Below the pieces are notes generated by a model. That model made no database searches, was not told the origin of the DNA, and saw only the letters and a list, made by a program, of their open reading frames with translations. A program made the translations under genes and the position numbers. A DNA stretch of 64,000 nt from Mactromeris polynyma (taxonomy: Eukaryota > Mollusca > Bivalvia > Venerida > Mactridae): the NCBI GenBank assembly GCA_032209605.1, contig JASFXZ010000032.1:8867722-8931721 (forward strand). Direction: 5' to 3'. Positions 21,929 through 33,119 of this stretch are shown here, piece after piece; positions within the stretch are counted from its first letter, which is position 1, and each line of letters opens with the position of its first letter.

Positions 21929-23254
21929 ATTGGGTATATGTTATAACATTCCTGTTTCTAAAGTTGTGGTACAATACTTACATTGGGTATATGTTATAAC
22001 ATTCCTGTTTCTAAAGTTGTGGTACAATACTTACATTGGGTATATCTTATAACATTCCTGTTTCTAAAGTTGTGGTACAATACTTACATTGGGTATATCT
22101 TATAACATTCCTGTTTCTAAAGTTGTGGTACAGTACTTACATTGGGTATATGTTACAACATTCCTGTTTCTAAAGTTGTGGTACAATACTTACATTGGGT
22201 ATATATTATAACATTCCTGTTTCTAAAGTTGTGGTACAGTACTTACATTGGGTATATGTTATAACATTCCTGTTTCTAAAGTTGTGGTACAGTACTTACA
22301 TTGGGTATATGTTATAACATTCCTGTTTCTAAAGTTGTGGTACAATACTTACATTGGGTATATGTTACAACATTCCTGTTTCTAAAGTTGTGGTACAATA
22401 CTTACATTGGGTATATGTTATAACATTCCTGTTTCTAAAGTTGTGGTACAGTACTTACATTGGGTATATGTTATAACATTCCTGTTTCTAAAGTTGTGGT
22501 ACAATACTTACATTGGGTATATGTTACAACATTCCTGTTTCTAAAGTTGTGGTACAATACTTACATTGGGTATATGTTATAACATTCCTGTTTCTAAAGT
22601 TGTGGTACAGTACTTACATTGGGTATATGTTACAACATTCCTGTTTCTAAAGTTGTGGTACAGTACTTACATTGGGTATATGTTACAACATTCCTGTTTC
22701 TAAAGTTGTGGTACAGTACTTACATTGGGTATATGTTACAACATTCCTGTTTCTAAAGTTGTGGTACAGTACTTACATTGGGTATATGTTATAACATTCC
22801 TGTTTCTAAAGTTGTGGTACAGTACTTACATTGGGTATATGTTACAACATTCCTGTTTCTAAAGTTGTGGTACAATACTTACATTGGGTATATGTTATAA
22901 CATTCCTGTTTCTAAAGTTGTGGTACAGTACTTACATTGGGTATATGTTATAACATTCCAGTTTCTAAAGTTGTGGTACAATACTTACATTGGGTATATG
23001 TTATAACATTTCTGTTTCTAAAGTTGTGGTACAATACTTACATTGGGTATATGTTATAACATTCCTGTTTCTAAAGTTGTGGTACAATACTTACATTGGG
23101 TATATGTTATAACATTTCTGTTTCTAAAGTTGTGGTACAGTACTTACATTGGGTATATGTTATAACATTCCTGTTTCTAAAGTTGTGGTACAGTACTTAC
23201 ATTGGGTATATGTTACAACATTCCTGTTTCTAAAGTTGTGGTACAGTACTTACA
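21929..23254. repeat. 53-bp minisatellite, 25 copies
   Basis: Units of 53 bp begin ATTGGGTATATGTTATAACA and end GGTACAATACTTAC. They vary at a few fixed positions (TATAAC/TACAAC, CAATAC/CAGTAC), giving a mosaic of two or three unit types. Confidence 0.96.
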
Positions 23255-23681
23255 TTAATTACGGTTTAATGTTAGCTAATGTCGCTTCCTGTGAAGCATT
23301 TAATCAAATCAACAAAGATAATAATTCAACTTGACACGTGATCTAATTTACATTTCTTATCCGGCTACTGTAATACAAAATCGTGCATAGCGACAATACA
23401 TCATCTTCTCTAAATTAAATTGTGTCTGAGAGAAATGCAAAATGGAGGTTTTTGTTTTCCAATATGCCACGTGAATTATATTTATTTTGTGTTTTGTGTT
23501 TTATGTTTCGTGTATGGTAATTCAATCTTTCTCTCAACCATTATTTTAAAAGATATCAAGGAAATTCTCAATTAAAACTCGACTTCGTCATTTCGGACTA
23601 AGTAGATCACATTTAACCATATGGATCACATCGATCAATTGAAAGTTGCCCGAATATCGACAATACAGTATTCCTTTATGC
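23255..23681. other. Non-coding stretch between arrays
   Basis: AT-rich spacer, nothing recognised. Confidence 0.4.
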
Positions 23682-24656
23682 GTAAAGTAGTGCCGTAAAA
23701 TGCATATAATTTACTGGACGATATTTTGGTAAAGTAGTGCCGTAAAATGCATATAATTTACTGGACGATATTTTGGTAAAGTAGTGCCGTAAATTGCGTC
23801 TAATTTACTGGACGATATTTTGGTAAAGTAGTGCCGTAAATTGCATATAATTTACTGGACGATATTTTGGTAAAGTAGTGCCGTAAAATGCATCTAATTT
23901 ACAGGACGATATTTTGGTATAGTAGTGCCGTAAATTGCATATAATTTACTGGACGATATTTTGGTAAAGTAGTGCCGTAAAATGCATATAATTTACTGGA
24001 CGATATTTTGGTAAAGTAGTGCCGTAAATTGCGTCTAATTTACTGGACGATATTTTGGTAAAGTAGTGCCGTAAAATGCATATAATTTACTGGACGATAT
24101 TTTGGTATAGTAGTGCCGTAAAATGCATATAATTTACTGGACGATATTTTGGTAAAGTAGTGCCGTAAATTGCGTCTTATTTACTGGACGATATTTTGGT
24201 AAAGTAGTGCCGTAAATTGCATATAATTTACTGGACGATATTTTGGTAAAGTAGTGCCGTAAAATGCATCTAATTTACTGGACGATATTTTGGTATAGTA
24301 GTGCCGTAAAATGCATATAATTTACTGGACGATATTTTGGTAAAGTAGTGCCGTAAAATGCATATAATTTACTGGACGATATTTTGGTAAAGTAGTGCCG
24401 TAAAATGCATATAATTTACTGGACGATATTTTGGTAAAGTAGTGCCGTAAAATGCATATAATTTACTGGACGATATTTTGGTAAAGTAGTGCCGTAAAAT
24501 GCATATAATTTACTGGACGATATTTTGGTAAAGTAGTGCCGTAAAATGCATATAATTTACTGGACGATATTTTGGTAAAGTAGTGCCGTAAAATGCATAT
24601 AATTTACTGGACGATATTTTGGTAAAGTAGTGCCGTAAAATGCATATAATTTACTG
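23682..24656. repeat. 47-bp minisatellite, about 21 copies
   Basis: Units of 47 bp begin GTAAAGTAGTGCCGTAAAAT and end GGACGATATTTTG. Variants (AAATTGCG, GCATCT, GTATAG) occur mainly in the left half; the last seven or so units are essentially identical, so growth may be recent at the right end. Confidence 0.96.
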
Positions 24657-25064
24657 CAGTATTTCGAACAATGGGTCTGTTTCTCAGTGGAAAATGTATT
24701 CTGTAGTATGTACCAACATTGTATCATTTTTTTTTAAATATTGGAAGTTTTGTAAATATTATAGAGTTTTGCAAGAATGGCATTAAATTGGTTGAAACCT
24801 TCAGTTATTATGATAGCCATTGTTGCTAGGTTTCTATGGACGTTTACTTGGTGTTCAGTCGCGTGGTGTTCCCCTTTTGTTTTATTCATACCCCTCCCCA
24901 TTTGATAATTGTATTGTTCCGCATTCATATATAAAATTATTACATATAATAGACTGGTACATCAACAAAATCAGCATAAATGCTTTAACATGATGACGTC
25001 ACATGTGACGTTTTCTGGAAATGACTTTACATAAAGAAGAGGTTGGAAATTGTAAAGCGGCGAT
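24657..25064. other. Non-coding stretch between arrays
   Basis: Contains one short minus-strand frame (24734-24928) without a recognisable domain. Nothing supported. Confidence 0.4.
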
Positions 25065-25634
25065 CATATTCTTTAATTAAATACATTCTAAGGAAGACAA
25101 CTCATATTCTTTAATTAAATACATTCTAAGGAAGACAACTCATATTCTTTAATTAAATACATTCTAAGGAAGACAACTCATATTCTTTAATTAAATACAT
25201 TCTAAGGAAGACAACTCATATTCTTTAATTAAATACATTCTAAGGAAGACAACTCATATTCTTTAATTAAATACATTCTAAGGAAGACAACTCATATTCT
25301 TTAATTAAATACATTCTAAGGAAGACAACTCATATTCTTTAATTAAATACATTCTAAGGAAGACAACTCATATTCTTTAATTAAATACATTCTAAGGAAG
25401 ACAACTCATATTCTTTAATTAAATACATTCTAAGGAAGACAACTCATATTCTTTAATTAAATACATTCTAAGGAAGACAACTCATATTCTTTAATTAAAT
25501 ACATTCTAAGGAAGACAACTCATATTCTTTAATTAAATACATTCTAAGGAAGACAACTCATATTCTTTAATTAAATACATTCTAAGGAAGACAACTCATA
25601 TTCTTTAATTAAATACATTCTAAGGAAGACAACT
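25065..25634. repeat. 38-bp minisatellite, 15 copies, apparently identical
   Basis: Units of 38 bp begin CATATTCTTTAATTAAATAC and end GGAAGACAACT. I see no substitutions between copies, so the array is either very young, strongly homogenised or an assembly product. Confidence 0.96.
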
Positions 25635-27094
25635 CATAATAACATACATGTATCTCTAAAGATGTACTAATTGTTCAGTATTGAACTAATTCATTGTTCG
25701 TATTTTTGTTTACACGGGCTAGAAATATTCATTTTGTTTACACCTAAAGTTGCGTGTTTATGCTCTCTTTGCAACGTTTCTTAGTCTATATATGGTTCGT
25801 GGAAAGATGACTAGGAATTTATTACTGGCGTCCTGTTTGTTTACAAATGTTGATGAACCTGACAAAGCCAAACTATTCCTACATTGGTATTTCTTTCATG
25901 ATTGGTATGTTATTTAATTATGTTAAATTTCGTTTTCAAATCTCATGTTCATTCAACTTTGACATAAAAATATCGGTTTATTCACTTTAAAGAAGTTTAG
26001 CAGAAAATGCCACATACACAATGCAATGAAGACATAAAGACATGAAGACATGATGATATACACACATACACAGTGCAATGAAGACATGATGATATACATG
26101 TATGTAAACAATCCAAACCTAAAAGGAACAAATTCTAAAGATAAATGAAACAATTGTTTATAATCAATCTCATTCACTTAGTATGATGTCCATGTTTACT
26201 TCATAACGATTGTAAACACATTATGAAGTCAATGAAAACATGTTTTGCAAAAATCTGACCAAAAGACAAAGCGTACACAATATCTGATTCTAACTCAAAA
26301 GCAGCTATATTTTATATTCCCCCACCCAAACTTTGTGTGTCTCTTCCACATTCCAAATGTTAACTTTAACTTTACAATCTCTGGTCGTTCCTGATTTTAT
26401 TTCTTTCCCGTGGGACCTCTGTTGAGAGGCCATTCTTGGTGCATGTCGTATTTTCTGCCTAACATTTGCTCGAATTTAAGAACACTTTGTTCCTTGGGAT
26501 TTAAAACGACTTGATTTAACAGAACATTTCCTTAAGATCTACATAGTTTAAAATATTATGTCATTGCAGGCTTTAATTAGCATACACGAAAAATAAAACG
26601 CAGTATAAATATAATTCGCACGCCATAGTGGAAAAACAAAAGCATCAATTTTACATTTCTCTCAGACAAATTTATAAAGTCAGGTTGATATATTGTCAGT
26701 TTGCGGGATGTTGCATCGAAGTTGACGGATAAGAAATGAAAATTAGATTGTGCGTCGGTTTGAAATTCATCTTTGTTGATTTAATTAAATTGTATAAAAC
26801 AAGGCGACATATCAAACACTATATCATGATCAGTCCATTTACAAGTTTCTCATATCTAGTAAGCGATATTTTTAAGACACTTGCACACTAAACATTTGAC
26901 TGAAATCCTGCGTCAGTTAATGGCATCGTCACATTTCCTCGATCGAAACAAAACCATTTGAAACCCAGAAAACTTTGTTTGTATGTAATTATATACAATC
27001 GAATGAACCTATTTTGTGTGTCACTATTACCCTTTGGTATCGATATTCGGAGTTAGAAGTACGAAAACAGTGTATACATGTATATCATCACACA
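25635..27094. other. Non-coding stretch with a small local duplication
   Basis: An imperfect duplication lies at about 26020-26102 (GCAATGAAGACATGATGATA repeated). The remainder holds no supported gene. Confidence 0.4.
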
Positions 27095-27330
27095 TTTTAT
27101 ACCCCCCAAGTTTTAAGGGCGTATACTGGAGCGGGTCGGTCGAACTTTTTCAAAACTTGTGGAGTTAATTACTTCTACAGGGTTTTTGATGATTTTCTCG
27201 AAACTTTACGGAAATAACTACATAAGTTGTAGTGCATGGCATTATGCTGTTTTCGATTGCGGGGGTATGAATCACATTCAGTGATATATCTAGTTCAATA
27301 TCTGTACTAACGTGTGTAACCAATTCAATG
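27095..27330 (+). mobile_element. Dispersed repeat of the ACCCCCCAAGTTTT...GGGCGTATACTGG type
   Basis: The left edge, TTTATACCCCCCAAGTTTTA followed by AGGGCGTATACTGG, and the tail, GCATGGCATTATGC...GGGGGTATGAATCAC...AGTGATAT, look like a repetitive sequence I associate with mollusc genomes. That association is from memory and not checked. There is no credible coding capacity. The tail is the parent of the adjacent 92-bp array. Confidence 0.4.
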
Positions 27331-27602
27331 GCATTATGCTGTTTTCGATTGCGGGGGTATGAATCATATTTAGTGATATATCTAGTTCAATATATGTACT
27401 AACTCGTGTAACCAATTCAATGGCATTATGCTGTTTTCGATTGCAGGGGTATGAATCATATTCAGTGATATATCTAGTTCAATATATTTACTAACTCGTG
27501 TAACCAATTCAATGGCATTATGCTGTTTTCGATTGCGGGGGTATGAATCACATTCAGTGATATATCTACTTCAATATATGTACTAACGTGTGTAACCAAT
27601 TC
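27233..27602. repeat. 92-bp tandem repeat, 4 copies
   Basis: Four units of about 92 bp begin ATGGCATTATGCTGTTTTCG and end TGTGTAACCAATTCA, with about 5% divergence. The first unit joins seamlessly to the dispersed repeat at its left. Confidence 0.9.
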
Positions 27603-27623
27603 AAGCGTGTACTTGTGTGAATC

Positions 27624-28373
27624 ATTGGTACAACGATTAGGCTACATTGTATAATTGGTACAACGATTAGGCTACATTGTATAATTGGTACAACGATTAG
27701 GCTACATTGTATAATTGGTACAACGATTAGGCTACATTGTATAATTGGTACAACGATTAGGCTACATTGTATAATTGGTACAACGATTAGGCTACATTGT
27801 ATAATTGGTACAACGATTAGGCTACATTGTATAATTGGTACAACGATTAGGCTACATTGTATAATTGGTACAACGATTAGGCTACATTGTATAATTGGTA
27901 CAACGATTAGGCTACATTGTATAATTGGTACAACGATTAGGCTACATTGTATAATTGGTACAACGATTAGGCTACATTGTATAATTGGTACAACGATTAG
28001 GCTACATTGTATAATTGGTACAACGATTAGGCTACATTGTATAATTGGTACAACGATTAGGCTACATTGTATAATTGGTACAACGATTAGGCTACATTGT
28101 ATAATTGGTACAACGATTAGGCTACATTGTATAATTGGTACAACGATTAGGCTACATTGTATAATTGGTACAACGATTAGGCTACATTGTATAATTGGTA
28201 CAACGATTAGGCTACATTGTATAATTGGTACAACGATTAGGCTACATTGTATAATTGGTACAACGATTAGGCTACATTGTATAATTGGTACAACGATTAG
28301 GCTACATTGTATAATTGGTACAACGATTAGGCTACATTGTATAATTGGTACAACGATTAGGCTACATTGTATA
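27624..28373. repeat. 30-bp minisatellite, 25 copies, apparently identical
   Basis: Units of 30 bp (ATTGGTACAACGATTAGGCT then ACATTGTATA) repeat with no visible substitution. The unit is 10 codons, so a 288-codon minus-strand frame opens; it is not a gene. The array is separated from the 92-bp array by only about 20 bp. Confidence 0.97.
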
Positions 28374-29581
28374 AGAGATGGTGACGATGTCAGACACATT
28401 ACTCGAGGTCTGTTTAAATCAGAGAGAATCAAACGTTTTCATTTATTTGATCACATCTAATAGCTTATATTAATAAATATCATAATTAGCCTGACAAATA
28501 AGACCGTTAAACTATGATATCTTAAATTGGAGTCTATATTCAGTAAATAATTGCCAGACCTTGGTAATATCGTGATAGAACATGAACGTGTTTGGGTGGC
28601 AGCCACCAGACTTATTGAATGCTTGTAGGGAATACTAATTGTCACCTTATTAACGTAGTGCAGTTGGTTTTATTTCCTAAAAGCTTGTTAACTTGTTCGT
28701 GTACTTATTAGATAATGTTCTATCTTAGGAGGGACACTTATACAATTAAACGAACAAAGTTCGATTTTGTGCGAAATCGTTTTTAATAAAATAAAATACA
28801 TGTAAGCTCTCCACGTAAATGCTACTCGGTTCAGTAACTATTCATTTTAGGAGCATTACACAAACAACGTAAGGTTCCTTTTAATATGAACAGACTGAAC
28901 TCTTAAACAATCACTTCTTCGTGTCATACGCTTGCTGAAAGTTTCGGACAATGACCCATATACATCATATCTGTGAAGGAATAAATTAATTACTGAATAT
29001 CCCCGATACAAGGAGACGTTTAGTGTCACTGGAGCGATATATTACTTTGCTTTTCGTATTTCCTCTCGGGAAATACGTGTCTTAGAGACCGGATTTGTCT
29101 AATGAATCGTGTTAATGGAAATGGTGTTTCCCTTGGTAACAAATTGTTACGGTATAGCAAACACATTTAGTCCATGAATTTAGTAAAGGAGTTTTGTAAT
29201 TCGTTTTTTGCAAAGTGACATAGAACGAGTAAATAATCAAACAAGACCAGTATCAATATTCTCATTCATTCCAAACACTAAAACTGCTTTGAGACAATGA
29301 CTGAATATATAAGACATAAACGCTACAATGAATTTTAATCAAAGGCAATTCAGTGCAATAATCTTACATACAGAATTGAACTATACATTTTGAATAAATA
29401 TAAGTGTCCGTAGTCACCCCAAAGAGCATGAACTATCACATTTTGTTGTAGGCGGTTCACTGTAAAACATACCGTCCTTGGTCATACATTTACCAGAGTT
29501 TCAAACCCTAAACAACACTGTATTTGTGTCCATTTCTCATTTATATGATCGTTTACGTGTATGACAATATTTCCTTGTTTG
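28374..29581. other. Non-coding stretch
   Basis: 1.2 kb of AT-rich sequence with no supported exon, RNA or repeat. Confidence 0.4.
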
Positions 29582-31012
29582 TTTGTGCTGTACGGGTTGA
29601 CGGTTTGCTTGTGCTGTATGGGTTGACGGTGTGCTTGTGCTGTATGGGTTGACGGTTTGCTTGTGCTGTACGGGTTGACGGTTTGCTTGTGCTGTATGGA
29701 TTGACGGTTTGCTTGTGCTGTATGGGTTGACGGTTTGCTTGTGCTGTATGGATTGACGGTTTGCTTGTGTTGTATGGATTGACGGTTTGCTTGTGCTGTA
29801 CGGGTTGACGGTTTGCTTGTGCTGTATGGGTTGACGGTTTGCTTGTGCTGTATGGGTTGACGGTTTGCTTGTGCTGTATGGGTTGACGGTTTGCTTGTGC
29901 TGTATGTGTTGACGGTTTGCTTGTGCTGTATGGATTGACGGTGTGCTTGTGCTGTATGGGTTGACGGTTTGCTTGTGCTGTACGGGTTGACGGTGTGCTT
30001 GTGCTGTATGGGTTGACGGTATGCTTGTGCTGTACGGGTTGACGGTTTGCTTGTGCTGTACGGGTTGACGGTGTGCTTGTGCTGTACGGGTTGACGGTTT
30101 GCTTGTGCTGTACGGGTTGACGGTTTGCTTGTGCTGTACGGGTTGACGGTTTGCTTGTGCTTTACGGGTTGACGGTGTGCTTGTGCTGTACGGGTTAACG
30201 GTATGCTTGTGCTGTACGGGTTGACGGTTTGCTTGTGCTGTACGGGTTGACGGTTTGCTTGTGCTGTACGGGTTGACGGTGTGCTTGTGCTGTATGGGTT
30301 GACGGTGTGCTTGTGCTGTATGGATTGACGGTTTGCTTGTGCTGTATGGATTGACGGTGTGCTTGTGCTGTATGGATTGACGGTTTGCTTGTGCTGTATG
30401 GGTTGACGGTTTGCTTGTGCTGTATGGATTGACGGTGTGCTTGTGCTGTATGGGTTGACGGTTTGCTTGTGCTGTATGGATTGACGGTGTGCTTGTGCTG
30501 TATGGATTGACGGTTTGCTTGTGCTGTATGGATTGACGGTTTGCTTGTGCTGTATGGGTTGACGGTTTGCTTGTGCTGTATGGGTTGACGGTTTGCTTGT
30601 GCTGTATGGGATGACGGTTTGCTTGTGCTGTACGGGTTGACGGTTTGCTTGTGCTGTATGGGATGACGGTTTGCTTGTGCTGTACGGGTTGACGGTTTGC
30701 TTGTGCTGTATGGGATGACGGTTTGCTTGTGCTGTATGGGATGACGGTTTGCTTGTGCTGTACGGGTTGACGGTTTGCTTGTGCTGTATGGGATGACGGT
30801 TTGCTTGTGCTGTACGGGTTGACGGTTTGCTTGTGCTGTATGGGATGACGGTTTGCTTGTGCTGTACGGGTTGACGGTTTGCTTGTGCTGTATGGGATGA
30901 CGGTTTGCTTGTGCTGTACGGGTTGACGTTTTGCTTGTGCTGTATGGATTGACGGTTTGCTTGTGCTGTATGGGTTGACGGTTTGCTTGTGCTGTATGGG
31001 ATGACGGTGTGC
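29582..31012. repeat. 26-bp minisatellite, about 55 copies
   Basis: Units of 26 bp read GGGTTGACGGTTTGCTTGTG CTGTAC. Four positions vary semi-independently (TAC/TAT, GGG/GGA, TTGACG/ATGACG, GTTTGC/GTGTGC). The right part alternates two unit types (ATGACG and TTGACG with TAC). The 280-codon minus-strand frame is an artefact. Confidence 0.96.
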
Positions 31013-31077
31013 TTATCTGCATAATTGTTTCATTCATTTTATAATGATTTAAAATAATTTAATATAAAGCATCTTAC

Positions 31078-31223
31078 CTCGGTGAAACTGCAAACACAAA
31101 GGCAAGTGGGTGTATAATTGTCTAGGAATTCAGTAATACCTTTATTTATTGTGAAACGTCTGCTTTGGTTTTGTTCAACCATTATCAGGAATTGTCGTGA
31201 CCGCTGATACAGTTTCAGTTGAT
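31078..31223 (-). CDS. Candidate internal exon, product unknown
   Basis: On the minus strand, a GTTCAG acceptor (31229-31224) and a strong donor, GAG|GTAAGA (31077), bound 146 bp. They are open in the frame that reads QLKLYQRSRQFLIMVEQNQS and ends CLCVCSFTE. I recognise no domain and found no partner exon with matching phase. The 26-bp array begins about 65 bp beyond the donor. Splice sites alone are weak evidence. Confidence 0.2.
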
Positions 31224-31960
31224 CTGAACAATGCTCCGTAAGACTCAAACATTATTGTATGTGTACCAACGACCAACATTTAGATGTTTCTCATAGAAAG
31301 TATTGTAGCTTCAAATCTAGAAAAGTAATAGTTTTATGCAAATGACTGTTAAGATTGTCAAGTTTTCTATCTAAGTATTCCTTAGAGACACGAAGTGACA
31401 ATGAAAGCTCGTTCGTCTTATATTAAGGCATTAAATTAATTTCCTGCCCACATCGTCGCATGTAAATAGAAATACATTCACTCTCCGTCACACAGAATTC
31501 GTCAACATATAGAATTGAAAATGTGTGTTTTTTTGCTTTATAAATATGCTTTGACAATGAAGGAAATTTAGACATATCTGATAAACTTTAACGGAATAAA
31601 ATTTGAAAGTAAGGTGATAAGTATTTCAGCGTCAGAACAGTTTAATTTTTTTATCAAGTTCATAAACATAATTGTTGCACATATGCCTTGACAGTTTGCA
31701 CCAGTGTGAGAATAGCATGGAGAATTCCAAACATACAAAACACGACCGCCACATGAAAAACTCCTTCGTTTAAAAAAAATGTGGGATTAAATAAAACTAA
31801 AAAGAAGGGAAAGGAACAGAAAATAGTTAAACCAAGACGGTTGTTTTTCATTGTTTTCGTACGGTTAATTTTATATTGTTGTAAAACTGGAGTTTGTCTT
31901 TGACGCAATGTCTTCTATTGTTTACGTTCATGTATCGCCAAGAAATCGATTAAACGAGGG
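31224..31960. other. Mostly non-coding stretch with one hydrophobic minus-strand frame
   Basis: A minus-strand frame at 31660-31908 is strongly hydrophobic. It contains VFHVAVVFCMFGILHAILTL followed by VQTVKAY, faintly like the H...G...QT..SY pattern of DRAM/TMEM150 membrane proteins. Spacing differs from that family by about two residues, and no good splice sites bound it, so I do not call it. Confidence 0.25.
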
Positions 31961-32105
31961 AATAAGTGACACATTAATGAGCCTCTCGTATTATAAATGT
32001 TGTCACTGAACAAGAAAAGGAAACATAAGTTGACATTGATAGAAGACATTCACGGCCGAGTACCGTCATTATAATGGTGGTCATTTTTTCGTATATCACT
32101 ATCAG
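31961..32105 (+). repeat. Dispersed repeat, copy A (sister at 49172-49305)
   Basis: Shares long near-identical blocks with 49172-49305, for example ATAGAAGACATTCACGG and CTCTCGTATTAT, about 80% similar overall by eye with small indels. Copy A leads directly into the 62-bp array; copy B does not. Confidence 0.7.
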
Positions 32106-32755
32106 TAGAGGGAATCTGGAGTTTACTGGTTGTAAATGGTGGTCATGTATTCGTATATCACTATCAGTAGAGGGAATCTGGAGTTTACTGGTTGTAAATG
32201 GTGGTCATGTATTCGTATATCACTATCAGTAGAGGGAATCTGGAGTTTACTGGTTGTAAATGGTGGTCATGTATTCGTATATCACTATCAGTAGAGGGAA
32301 TCTGGAGTTTACTGGTTGTAAATGGTGGTCATGTATTCGTATATCACTATCAGTAGAGGGAATCTGGAGTTTACTGGTTGTAAATGGTGGTCATGTATTC
32401 GTATATCACTATCAGTAGAGGGAATCTGGAGTTTACTGGTTGTAAATGGTGGTCATGTATTCGTATATCACTATCAGTAGAGGGAATCTGGAGTTTACTG
32501 GTTGTAAATGGTGGTCATGTATTCGTATATCACTATCAGTAGAGGGAATCTGGAGTTTACTGGTTGTAAATGGTGGTCATGTATTCGTATATCACTATCA
32601 GTAGAGGGAATCTGGAGTTTACTGGTTGTAAATGGTGGTCATGTATTCGTATATCACTATCAGTAGAGGGAATCTGGAGTTTACTGGTTGTAAATGGTGG
32701 TCATGTATTCGTATATCACTATCAGTAGAGGGAATCTGGAGTTTACTGGTTGTAA
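32074..32755. repeat. 62-bp minisatellite, 11 copies, nearly identical
   Basis: Units of 62 bp begin TGGTGGTCATGTATTCGTAT and end ACTGGTTGTAAA. Only the first unit differs (CATTTTTTCG). It begins within the dispersed repeat described above. Confidence 0.96.
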
Positions 32756-33119
32756 AATGAATCGGCCTTTTCTGTATGTTTACCTAATACTGTTTTTTGT
32801 TTTGGAAATATACATGTATATGTTTTTGGCGTTAGGAAACAGCAGCTTTAAATAAGAAATTTAATTTAGCTGGGGGGGGGGGGGAGAGATAAGCGGTAAA
32901 CAGACATTTCAGAGTTACGTATCAATACAAGTGGCTTGTGTTGCTTTCGTTTTATTACAACGAGCCGTATTGTTCACTATTGGTTAATCACACATATTGA
33001 ATAATAAATAAGAAAATCAAACCTTATCTCTGGTTTATAGTTTTATCTTTTCCGATTGTTTGATATAATACGTCGTTAACTGCATAAGTAGATCTCTTAA
33101 AATGCAACTATACTCTTGA
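32756..33119. other. Non-coding stretch with a G-run
   Basis: Has a poly-G tract at about 32871-32883. Nothing else recognised. Confidence 0.4.

Noticed and set aside
27566..28432. 288-codon minus-strand frame with a 10-residue repeat
   Set aside because: Entirely the product of 25 identical 30-bp units; the open frame follows from a unit length divisible by three.
30195..31037. 280-codon minus-strand frame
   Set aside because: The 26-bp unit makes a 78-bp frame cycle without stops, so it is open by chance. No support as a gene.
31660..31908. DRAM/TMEM150-like membrane protein exon
   Set aside because: Motif spacing is off by two residues and no convincing splice sites bound it; kept only as a lead.
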